Of a stretch of 6,800 bases of DNA, positions 1 to 5,200 are shown piece after piece (position 1 is the first letter of the stretch; the number at the start of each line of letters is the position of its first letter). This stretch comes from Desulfobacteraceae bacterium. Its GTDB lineage: Bacteria; Desulfobacterota; Desulfobacteria; Desulfobacterales; Desulfobacteraceae. The notes beneath the pieces are model-generated. The model did no database searches and had not been told where the DNA came from. It was given only the letters and a program-made list of their open reading frames with translations. The position numbers and the translations under genes were made by a program. The stretch spans positions 1 through 6,800 of the forward strand of contig WFQS01000361.1 in assembly GCA_015486915.1 (NCBI GenBank), given 5' to 3'.

Positions 1-64
1 CCCTTTATATCATTAATAATCAGTTCGCAATAACCTACCTGTTCAAAAATAAGATTTTACAAGC

Positions 65-1003
65 CTAATATTTTTTCAAATACTTCATAAAATCAGAATC
101 TGTTGAGATGACGAATGTATTGGTTTTATCCAATGCTTTTTTATATACCTCAAGGGTTCTTGAAAAAGAATAAAACTCAGGATCAACCCCGTAGGCATCG
201 GCATAGATGGCCGTAGCCTTTGCATCAGCCTTACCTTTGATCTCCTGGGCAGTTTTATATGCTCCCGATTTGATCAACTGCAACTCCTTTTCCTTGTCAC
301 CGCGTATATCATTGGCCTCTCCCTTGCCTTCAGCACGGTATTTCTCAGCTATCTGATTTCTTTCTGCAATCATTCTGCTGTAAACGGCACGCCTTACCTT
401 TTCAACATAATTAATTCGTTTTATTTTAATATCTTCAAGTTTAATACCAAACTTTTCAAGTTTGGGCTGAGCCTGGGCCATCATTAATCTGGTGATTCTG
501 GTTCGGCCCTTCATGATATTATACTGAGAAGCCACCTTCTGCCCCTCCTGTTTCTCAAGGGCTTCAAATGTATCCATGGGTCTGTTGGAATTTCTCACAC
601 TTTCCACAAGACGATAGGAGGTTACAAGATTTCGCATGGAAGGTCCGATAATATCATCAAGACGTCCAAGAGCCGTGGTCATATTGTTCACCGTCTGGAA
701 ATACTTGACAGGATCAACTATCTTCCACATGGCAAATATATCAACCCAGATATAGACCTTATCCTTTGTGGGAACTTCTCCGGGATCTCCATCCCAGGAC
801 TGAAGGTTTTTGGGAAAATAGGTTGCCTTCTGGATAAATGGTACTTTAAAATTAAGTCCCGGTTTGATAACAGGTTGACCTACAACTTTTCCAAACTGGG
901 TTACCACGACCTGTTCCGTTTCATCAACAACATAGGCTGAAGCAAAAACGGTGAATAACGCCACAGCCAGTATTCCTATTATAATTCCTTTAAATTTCAT
1001 CAT
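65..1003 (-). CDS. hflC: HflC, SPFH-domain membrane protein, FtsH protease modulator subunit
   Basis: HflC forms with HflK a large membrane-anchored assembly that encloses and modulates the FtsH AAA protease; most of the protein lies on the periplasmic side. Visible in the 312-aa product are one N-terminal membrane segment (about residues 6-25), then the SPFH/Band 7 domain opening with a VDETEQVVVTQFGK stretch (26-39) and PGLNFKVPF (48-56). The late helical part has RINYVEKVRRAVYSRMIAER (196-215), alanine/glutamate-rich coiled-coil-like helices to about 270, and the family-typical STDSDF near the C terminus (300-305). Length is close to E. coli HflC (about 334 aa). The ATG at 1003-1001 overlaps the hflK stop as ATGA and has GGTGG just upstream, which indicates translational coupling. 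A second ATG follows directly. The known family is clear; the FtsH partner is inferred because ftsH is not in view. Confidence 0.95.
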   Translation of the reverse strand: MMKFKGIIIGILAVALFTVFASAYVVDETEQVVVTQFGKVVGQPVIKPGLNFKVPFIQKATYFPKNLQSWDGDPGEVPTKDKVYIWVDIFAMWKIVDPVKYFQTVNNMTTALGRLDDIIGPSMRNLVTSYRLVESVRNSNRPMDTFEALEKQEGQKVASQYNIMKGRTRITRLMMAQAQPKLEKFGIKLEDIKIKRINYVEKVRRAVYSRMIAERNQIAEKYRAEGKGEANDIRGDKEKELQLIKSGAYKTAQEIKGKADAKATAIYADAYGVDPEFYSFSRTLEVYKKALDKTNTFVISTDSDFMKYLKKY

Positions 1004-2100
1004 TTTTTACCACCATTTCCATTTAAAAACTGCCCATTCAAAGGAGATGCAGATGCCCCGCCACCAATATTAAGAAGGGGGAGCAGGTTCTTCTGATCAG
1101 AATCAATAATGTATTTTTTCCCAAGTTTCGGGAGAATGCCTGCCATGGCTTCAATATAAAGCCTTCTTCTCGTAACATCTTTTGCCTTGACATATTCTTT
1201 ATATACTGAAGTAAATCTTGCAGCATCACCCTGGGCACGGTTGATACGATCCAAGGCATAACCTTCTGAATCCTTTATCACCCTTTTCGCCTCTCCTCTT
1301 GCTGCAGGAACGGCTTTATTGTATTCCTCTTTTGCCTTGTATATCATCTGCTGTTTCTCCTGAACAGCTTCATTAACTTCATTAAATGAAGGCTGCACCG
1401 GACCCGGCACATCGGTTTTCTTCATTTCAACGGTGACAATATGAATACCAGTCTGATTCAGGGTCATTTCTTTCTGAAGTCTTTGTTTTGCGGCAATGGC
1501 AATCTCATCCCGCTTACTTATCACTTCATTTATACTTCTGTCCCCAATAACAGTACGCATGGTCGCCTCAGCCATATCCCTTAACAATGTCCTTACGCCC
1601 TTAACTTTAAAAAGATAATTATAAGGATTGGAAATCCTGTACTGGACGATCCATGGAACTACGGCAACATTTAGATCCCCTGTGAGCATCAAGGCAACTT
1701 CAAGGTCCTCATTGGCAGTGGTGAACCTTTGATTGTTTGCTCCGTTAACGGTCTTAAAGCCAAAGGCCTCGTTGTACACTCTTTTAACTTTAACCTTGGT
1801 GAGTTTTTCAATACCTGCGGGCAGTTTAAAATTAAGACCCGGCTGACATATACGTTCATATTTCCCGAATCTCTGTATTACACCCACCTCATCAACTCCA
1901 ATCGTAAAAAAAGTTGAGCTTCCGAAAAAAAGGAGGAACAGAACAACGATCATTATTATTCCTCCGGGAAATTTGAATTGCTTAAATTTGTTCAAAAATT
2001 CATCCATCTGTGGAGGCCGGGGTATCCCGCCGCCAAAGCCCCCTTGGCCTTTCTCAAATTTCTCCTGCTTCTCTCTGAGTTTGTCCCAGTCCCAGTTCAT
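1000..2100 (-). CDS. hflK: HflK, SPFH-domain membrane protein, FtsH protease modulator subunit
   Basis: HflK is the partner of HflC in the membrane complex that regulates FtsH. The 366-aa product begins with MNWDWDKLRE and a short glycine/proline-rich cytoplasmic segment (19-30), as in other HflK proteins but shorter. A single membrane helix follows (about 47-67), then the SPFH domain starting at VDEVGVIQRFGK (69-80) with CQPGLNFKLP (85-94). The helical region contains QPSFNEVNEAVQEKQQ (236-251), an ARGEAKRVI helix (267-275) and RRRLYIEAM (311-319), matching the order in E. coli HflK (about 419 aa). The C-terminal tail after 345 is Gly/Asn/Ser-rich and probably disordered. The ATG at 2100-2098 is preceded by AGGAA at 2112-2108, 7 bases away. 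It is the first gene of an hflK-hflC unit with a 4-base gene overlap. Confidence 0.95.
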   Translation of the reverse strand: MNWDWDKLREKQEKFEKGQGGFGGGIPRPPQMDEFLNKFKQFKFPGGIIMIVVLFLLFFGSSTFFTIGVDEVGVIQRFGKYERICQPGLNFKLPAGIEKLTKVKVKRVYNEAFGFKTVNGANNQRFTTANEDLEVALMLTGDLNVAVVPWIVQYRISNPYNYLFKVKGVRTLLRDMAEATMRTVIGDRSINEVISKRDEIAIAAKQRLQKEMTLNQTGIHIVTVEMKKTDVPGPVQPSFNEVNEAVQEKQQMIYKAKEEYNKAVPAARGEAKRVIKDSEGYALDRINRAQGDAARFTSVYKEYVKAKDVTRRRLYIEAMAGILPKLGKKYIIDSDQKNLLPLLNIGGGASASPLNGQFLNGNGGKK

Positions 2101-2125
2101 AAATAAGTTCCTATAATTGGTATTT

Positions 2126-2150
2126 AAAAAAATTAAAGACTATCAGTCTT
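2126..2150 (-). terminator. Weak terminator-like hairpin between trmN6-like gene and hflK
   Basis: Read on the minus strand, AAGACT (2150-2145), a three-base loop and AGTCTT (2141-2136) form a perfect 6-bp stem. It is followed by TAA and then seven T residues (2132-2126). The layout is that of an intrinsic terminator for the DUF721/trmN6-like unit, but the stem is short with only two G-C pairs. It lies about 25 bases before the hflK start and downstream of the promoter candidate, so it could equally be an hflK leader hairpin. Confidence 0.33.
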
Positions 2151-2163
2151 ATTGATTGTATAT

Positions 2164-2191
2164 AAAATACATTAATCCATGCATTTATCAA
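2164..2191 (-). promoter_or_regulatory. Candidate sigma-70-type promoter for hflK-hflC
   Basis: On the minus strand TTGATA (2191-2186) is followed after 16 bases by TATTTT (2169-2164), giving five of six and four of six consensus bases. It lies 64 bases or more upstream of the hflK start, in the only sizeable gap before that gene. Transcription from here would pass through the small hairpin at 2136-2150. AT-rich DNA produces such matches by chance, so this is a weak call. Confidence 0.3.
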
Positions 2192-2256
2192 GGAAAAAAC
2201 ACAGTAACGGAATTTGATGCCTTGAACTGAATGCGCATCTTTTGTCTGCTGTTTCC

Positions 2257-2946
2257 CTAATCGTTGACATAAAGGGGTGGAAGCACAGTAACTGTCCCGT
2301 TGCCGTTTTTTATACATTTAACCATCACGCGTTTTGCTGCTGATTTTTTTTTGGTGTGGATAAACCTGATCTGGTCAGGTTCGATCCTGTATTGACACAA
2401 AGTACAGATCATTTCGGACAGTCGCTCCGCAGGATAAATCATATAAAAACATCCTTTGGGTGACAAAAGTTTTTTTACAGATTGAGCAAGTTCATCAAGG
2501 GACAGGTTTATTTCGTGCCTTGCAATGGCTTTCTGCATGTTATGATTAAGCCTGCCACTGCCTTTTTTTTTATATGGAGGATTGGAAATAATAATATCCT
2601 GGGTTCCATTTATATGATTAAGACCTGTTTTGTTTATATCTCTTTGAAGTATGGATATTTGTTTTTCGAGATGATTCATGATAACATTTTGTATTGCAGT
2701 TTTCGCGAGTTCTTCCTGGATTTCAACCCCTGTTATCTGAACTTTTGGGTATTTTAAAGCAAGAATCACCGGCATTATTCCGGATCCTGTTCCAATATCA
2801 AGAATCTTCTGTCCTTTTTCAGGCTTCACATAATCAGCCAAAAAAATAGTATCCATGGAAAATCTGTACCCGTCTTCAGGCTGAAAAAATTTAATTTTTC
2901 CGTTAATTTTTTCCTTAAAAAAATATTCATCAATGCAGGCTGGCAA
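2257..2946 (-). CDS. TrmN6-like tRNA1(Val) (adenine-37-N6)-methyltransferase family protein
   Basis: This is an AdoMet-dependent N6-adenine methyltransferase of the TrmN6/YfiC group, which in E. coli methylates A37 of tRNA1(Val). The 229-aa product has the family N-terminal signature QPEDGYRFS (22-30), the AdoMet-binding loop DIGTGSG (50-56), the acidic residue after strand 2 (E75 in ITGVEIQ), and the NPPY catalytic motif (122-125) typical of N6-adenine or glutamine methyltransferases. Length is near the E. coli protein (about 245 aa). The start is the TTG at 2946-2944: an in-frame TAA sits at 2958-2956 with no ATG or GTG between, and the first ATG (residue 31) would cut the QPxxGYRFS motif. 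The gene overlaps the upstream DUF721 gene by 17 bases, and no clear ribosome binding site is visible, so coupled translation is likely. Substrate assignment rests on family resemblance only. Confidence 0.85.
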   Translation of the reverse strand: MPACIDEYFFKEKINGKIKFFQPEDGYRFSMDTIFLADYVKPEKGQKILDIGTGSGIMPVILALKYPKVQITGVEIQEELAKTAIQNVIMNHLEKQISILQRDINKTGLNHINGTQDIIISNPPYKKKGSGRLNHNMQKAIARHEINLSLDELAQSVKKLLSPKGCFYMIYPAERLSEMICTLCQYRIEPDQIRFIHTKKKSAAKRVMVKCIKNGNGTVTVLPPLYVND

Positions 2947-3250
2947 TTTTAAATTTTATTGTCTTTATAAGATTTCTGCCAATGGCACGATTGAGATTTT
3001 TTATCATATCGTGCTTTAAAAATCCAAGCTGGTGAAGCCATACTGAACTTGAAACATTTATTATCAGCACCCCATCCCTGAAAGCCCCGGGCTTTGCGTT
3101 TTCTGATATAACTTCACCCACAACCTTTTCCCACATATCCCAGATCTTACTCATATCAAGATCAGATGCCGCCCTGAAATTATTAAGTGCCGTATCAAGA
3201 ATAGTTTTTATATGTGTTAAATTCTGTTCCATGGGATAAGTTTTTACCAT
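2930..3250 (-). CDS. DUF721 (DciA-like) protein, possible replicative helicase loader
   Basis: The 106-aa product matches the layout of the DUF721/DciA family. A helical N terminus (about 9-30) is followed by IWDMWEKVVGEVISENAKPG (36-55). Then come a strand pair FRDGVLIINVSSSVWLHQL (57-75), helices with LKHDMIKNLNRAIGRNLI, and a final strand IKTIKFKI (95-102). The W40, VVG (43-45), A52/P54 and V70-W71 positions are those that recur in the family. DciA helps load the replicative helicase DnaB in bacteria lacking DnaC/DnaI; whether this small copy does so is inference. Two starts are possible: ATG at 3250 (used here) or ATG at codon 7 (3232). Neither has a strong ribosome binding site. It is the first gene of a two-gene unit with the TrmN6-like gene. 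Confidence 0.8.
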   Translation of the reverse strand: MVKTYPMEQNLTHIKTILDTALNNFRAASDLDMSKIWDMWEKVVGEVISENAKPGAFRDGVLIINVSSSVWLHQLGFLKHDMIKNLNRAIGRNLIKTIKFKIASLH

Positions 3251-3464
3251 TCACACCATGGGTCAGTCAAGCCTGAGAATAAAATTCCGGTAAACGGCTT
3301 TTTAAAAATTTCCATGATTCTCTAAGAAACAAACCCTGAGAACAGATCAAAAAGAAATCGGGTTTTTCGGTTAAATCCTGAAAAAAACTATGGATTCTTT
3401 TGAAGCAATTATGATATTCTAATTATTTATATCCGGATACAACTTAGTGTCTTACTTAAAAGCA

Positions 3465-3476
3465 GTTATAAGAAAG
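3465..3476. repeat. Partial copy (trace) of the speD-upstream direct repeat
   Basis: GTTATAAGAAAG here is identical to the end of the full copy at 3523-3571, with which it lies 95 bases out of step. Sequence before it does not align with the rest of the 49-base unit, so only the terminal motif survives or was ever present. Confidence 0.55.
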
Positions 3477-3522
3477 AGCTCACTTTTGACAAAGTAATCG
3501 ATGCTCTTTTTATGTTCGTTGA

Positions 3523-3571
3523 GAGGCAGGGTAGCGTAGTTCAGCCCGGCCTCATGGCCGTTATAAGAAAG
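3523..3571. repeat. Degenerate direct repeat upstream of speD, copy 1
   Basis: This 49-base copy aligns without gaps to 3623-3671 at 36 of 49 positions. It begins GAGGCA, has a shared GTTCAG core, and ends in GTTATAAGAAAG. Inside is a small GC-rich hairpin, CGGCC-TCAT-GGCCG (3547-3560), which is not preserved in copy 2. Orientation and function are unknown. Confidence 0.65.
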
Positions 3572-3622
3572 TCTTTGAAACAACGTGTAACTTTCATTGT
3601 TTGTCAAAATCTCTGATTTTTT

Positions 3623-3671
3623 GAGGCAAAGTAACTCAGTTCAGTTCGACCCCATGGCGGTTATATAAAGG
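3623..3671. repeat. Degenerate direct repeat upstream of speD, copy 2
   Basis: This copy starts exactly 100 bases after copy 1 and has the same length (49 bases, 36 identical). It starts GAGGCA, shares CAGTTCAG-like and CATGGC cores, and ends in GTTATATAAAGG, whose last AAAGG serves as the likely speD ribosome binding site. The hairpin seen in copy 1 is disrupted here. Confidence 0.65.
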
Positions 3672-3680
3672 TTGATATAA

Positions 3681-4517
3681 ATGTCTAATAAAAATAGTAA
3701 ATGTATGGATGATACTGAAAAGGGTATATGCCCTGCTCTTGGAAGGCAGTTGACTATTGAGTATTATGAATGCGGCGCCAATGCTCTTTTAGATAAGGAT
3801 AAGGTTGAAACAGCCCTGCTGAAAGCGGCAAAAAACAGTGGTGCAAACATTATCAGCTCCTCCTTTCACAAATATGAACCCCAGGGAATCAGCGGAGTTG
3901 TCATTATTGCAGAGTCTCATTTTACTGTGCACGCCTGGCCTGAATACAATTATGCTGCCGTTGATATTTTCACCTGTGGAAACAATATCGACCTCGATAC
4001 TGCCATTTATTCCATGAAGAAATCTTTTCAATCTGACAATACAGTTATCTCTTCCGATCAGAACAGAGGTATTTTTCACGGGTATTCAGAGAAAAAAAAC
4101 GCAGGGCAGACAATTAAAAATTCTGATATACATCCGACCTCCTGGAAAAAGGAGTATGAGAAAAAAGATCCCTGGGGTGTTTTGACATCTGTGGATATTT
4201 ATGAGGCTGATCATGAATTGATGCAGAATGCTGAAGAAATTGAACGATTCGTATACGAGCTGTGTGATCTCATTGACATGAAACGCTTTGGGGAATACAG
4301 GATCATACACTTTGAAAACGATAAAAAAGTAGAGGGCTTCAGTATGATACAGATGATTGAGACATCCCTGATTTCAGGACATTTTGTCAATGCTTCAAGC
4401 CGGATATATATTGATGTCTTCAGTTGTAAATTTTACGATCCCCGGCAGGTTGCAGAATTTGCCACATCTTTTTTTAAAGGGAATAATTATAAAATACATA
4501 TTGCCATGAGGCAATAA
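3681..4517 (+). CDS. speD: S-adenosylmethionine decarboxylase proenzyme (SpeD/SpeH type) with a degenerate second domain
   Basis: The family converts AdoMet to decarboxylated AdoMet, the aminopropyl donor for spermidine synthesis, using a pyruvoyl group made by self-cleavage. The N-terminal half has the short prokaryotic (SpeH-type) enzyme: GISGVVIIAESHFTVHAWPE (69-88) and AAVDIFTCG (92-100). By alignment to the Thermotoga maritima enzyme (S63, H68, C83), cleavage would fall between E78 and S79, with H84 and C99 as the other catalytic residues; all are present with correct spacing. The usual short enzyme is about 120-140 aa; this is 278 aa. Residues about 155-278 resemble a second copy: VEGFSMIQMIETSLISGHF (217-235) and YIDVFSCK (243-250) echo the active-site strands, with the ESH triplet replaced by ETS and the catalytic histidine not aligned. 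ATG 3681 follows AAAGG by 9 bases. A related possibility is a SpeD homologue acting on another substrate. Confidence 0.88.
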   Translation: MSNKNSKCMDDTEKGICPALGRQLTIEYYECGANALLDKDKVETALLKAAKNSGANIISSSFHKYEPQGISGVVIIAESHFTVHAWPEYNYAAVDIFTCGNNIDLDTAIYSMKKSFQSDNTVISSDQNRGIFHGYSEKKNAGQTIKNSDIHPTSWKKEYEKKDPWGVLTSVDIYEADHELMQNAEEIERFVYELCDLIDMKRFGEYRIIHFENDKKVEGFSMIQMIETSLISGHFVNASSRIYIDVFSCKFYDPRQVAEFATSFFKGNNYKIHIAMRQ

Positions 4518-4634
4518 CCAATAATAACATATAACAGCCTGTTGAGTGATGTAATGCCTTACAATCCGTCTTAAAAGATTGCCCGGTTGTGGATAGCATT
4601 AAATTCTTGACTTTGGCACTGAAAAATGTTTTTC

Positions 4635-4806
4635 CTGTTAGGGAACTGAAAGAAAATAATATACGTATATCGTGCAGTACTTTTGTTCGTTTTCAAGGCA
4701 TGATGACAGGTGCATAGTCGAACTATGTGCCTGTTATCACAACAGAGAAAACGGGCAAAAGGGCAAACAGGATGCGTAAATTATTTTTTGGAAGTTCCCT
4801 TAACAG
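4635..4806. repeat. 172-base nested imperfect palindrome (MITE-like element or large RNA hairpin)
   Basis: Four successive blocks on the left pair with blocks in mirror order on the right, all centred near 4720. CTGTTAGGGAACT (4635-4647) pairs with 4793-4806 over 13 bp with one bulge. The block 4651-4668 pairs with 4772-4789 (17 of 18 counting G-U). The block 4681-4694 pairs with 4747-4760 (14 of 14 counting G-U). The block 4701-4718 pairs with 4722-4739 (18 of 18 counting G-U, loop CGA). That is about 62 pairs over arms of about 85 bases. No T-run follows, so it is not a standard terminator. AATGTT stands just outside both ends (4625-4630 and 4809-4814), a weak hint of a target duplication. 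Mobile origin is inference. Confidence 0.75.
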
Positions 4807-4818
4807 AGAATGTTATCA

Positions 4819-4844
4819 ACACACCACCATTACACACCACCATT
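4819..4844 (+). repeat. Perfect 13-base tandem duplication before the ribosome binding site
   Basis: ACACACCACCATT occurs twice with no spacer (4819-4831 and 4832-4844). The second copy ends 5 bases before the GAGGAGG ribosome binding site of the 112-aa gene. It may be a slippage product or an unstructured C/A-rich leader that keeps the binding site open; function is unknown. Confidence 0.7.
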
Positions 4845-4849
4845 TAGAC

Positions 4850-4856
4850 GAGGAGG
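4850..4856 (+). promoter_or_regulatory. Strong ribosome binding site fixing the start of the 112-aa gene
   Basis: GAGGAGG lies 5 bases before the ATG at 4862. It is the best Shine-Dalgarno sequence in the window and decides this start over the in-frame GTG at 4727, which is buried in a hairpin. Confidence 0.85.
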
Positions 4857-4861
4857 AACTT

Positions 4862-5200
4862 ATGAGTTCATTTAAACAGGCATTTGATTCCATTGCAAAG
4901 GGAGTCGAAGATCTTTCATCACTTGAAGTTGTTTCCTATAAGGGCACCATATCAATTAAATCTGAAAAACCCTATCCTGACACATTTGATTCAATCCTGG
5001 AAAATGCCCGGTCCCAGGCTGATTTTAAAATTATGGCATGCACAACAAGTAAATTGGATGGCGATGTCAAATTTTTTTACGATAAGGATATAACAAAATC
5101 AGATTTGGATGCCCATTTGCAGATGGTGGAGGCTGCCCGGAAAAACCGCCAGGGCTTTGTTGAAATGTTCAAAGAGGCAATAAGTGATGCCATCGGCTGA
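4862..5200 (+). CDS. Uncharacterised 112-aa protein, first gene of a two-gene unit
   Basis: I do not recognise this protein. The product is a small, soluble-looking 112-aa chain with no signal peptide, membrane segment or metal-binding motif; it has a single cysteine (C60). An amphipathic N-terminal helix (about 3-19) precedes a probable beta hairpin, LEVVSYKGTISIKS (21-34). A middle helix (39-51) leads to a second probable strand pair with DFKIMACTTS and DGDVKFFYDK (54-75), and a charged C-terminal helix (about 78-110) contains EAARKNRQGF. The alpha-beta layout suggests a compact folded domain. The start at 4862 is set by GAGGAGG five bases upstream; a 45-codon longer reading from GTG 4727 is unlikely. 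The stop overlaps the next gene by 14 bases, so the two are probably translated together and may act together. Confidence 0.8.
   Translation: MSSFKQAFDSIAKGVEDLSSLEVVSYKGTISIKSEKPYPDTFDSILENARSQADFKIMACTTSKLDGDVKFFYDKDITKSDLDAHLQMVEAARKNRQGFVEMFKEAISDAIG
5171..5177 (+). promoter_or_regulatory. Ribosome binding site for the large downstream gene, inside the 112-aa gene
   Basis: AAAGAGG ends 9 bases before the ATG at 5187 and lies within the coding sequence of the preceding gene. It supports ATG 5187, or possibly the adjacent in-frame GTG at 5184, as the start of the large open frame. Confidence 0.65.

Larger units (their letters stand above)
3251..3680. other. Divergent intergenic region between the DUF721 gene and speD
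   Basis: This gap of 430 bases lies between divergently transcribed genes and contains no convincing gene. From 3251 to about 3450 I see AT-rich sequence with no clear hairpin or promoter, apart from a 10-bp palindrome TATCCGGATA (3430-3439). From about 3460 to 3671 it carries the degenerate direct repeats listed separately. A TTGACA at 3486-3491 has only a poor -10 partner. The speD ribosome binding site AAAGG (3667-3671) falls within the end of the last repeat copy. Confidence 0.7.
4518..4861. other. Intergenic region between speD and the 112-aa gene
   Basis: This gap of 344 bases carries no convincing gene. I see no T-tailed terminator directly after speD. The dominant structure is the imperfect palindrome at 4635-4806; after it come a perfect 13-base tandem duplication (4819-4844) and the strong ribosome binding site of the next gene. 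An in-frame GTG at 4727 could lengthen the next gene, but it lies inside the central hairpin and has no ribosome binding site. Confidence 0.7.

Noticed and set aside
1..64. A terminator or further gene downstream of hflC.
   Set aside because: The 64 bases show no hairpin with a T-run on the minus strand and no supported coding start; too little sequence is available to decide.
3486..3515. A speD promoter using TTGACA at 3486-3491.
   Set aside because: The sequence 16-18 bases downstream (TTTATG region) matches the -10 consensus poorly, so the -35 match alone is not enough.
3554..3616. A 20-residue upstream open frame (ATG 3554 to TGA 3616) as a leader peptide for speD.
   Set aside because: It has no ribosome binding site, its ATG is in a hairpin loop, and the equivalent ATG in copy 2 stops after four codons.
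3461..3671. A CRISPR array in the repeats before speD.
   Set aside because: There are only two full copies plus a trace, they are only 73 percent identical, and the 51-base spacing plus lack of cas genes does not fit.
3523..3680. A known SAM riboswitch or a tRNA-like element in the speD leader (GTAGCGTAGTTCAG resembles tRNA arm sequence).
   Set aside because: The conserved SAM-I or SAM-II cores are not visible, no cloverleaf or acceptor stem can be formed, and the one small hairpin is not preserved between the repeat copies.
4612..4632. A sigma-54 promoter at TTGGCAC in the speD downstream gap.
   Set aside because: The GG element is present but no GC dinucleotide occurs at the required spacing.
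4659..4670. ATATACGTATAT, a perfect 12-bp palindrome, as a repressor operator.
   Set aside because: It forms part of the left arm of the large palindrome, is nearly pure A/T, and has no nearby regulator gene or promoter to support an operator.
4727..4861. A GTG start at 4727 extending the 112-aa protein to 157 aa.
   Set aside because: The GTG lies in the right arm of the 18-bp central hairpin and has no ribosome binding site. The added segment reads as low-complexity, basic sequence with a THHH stretch, while ATG 4862 has an ideal GAGGAGG.
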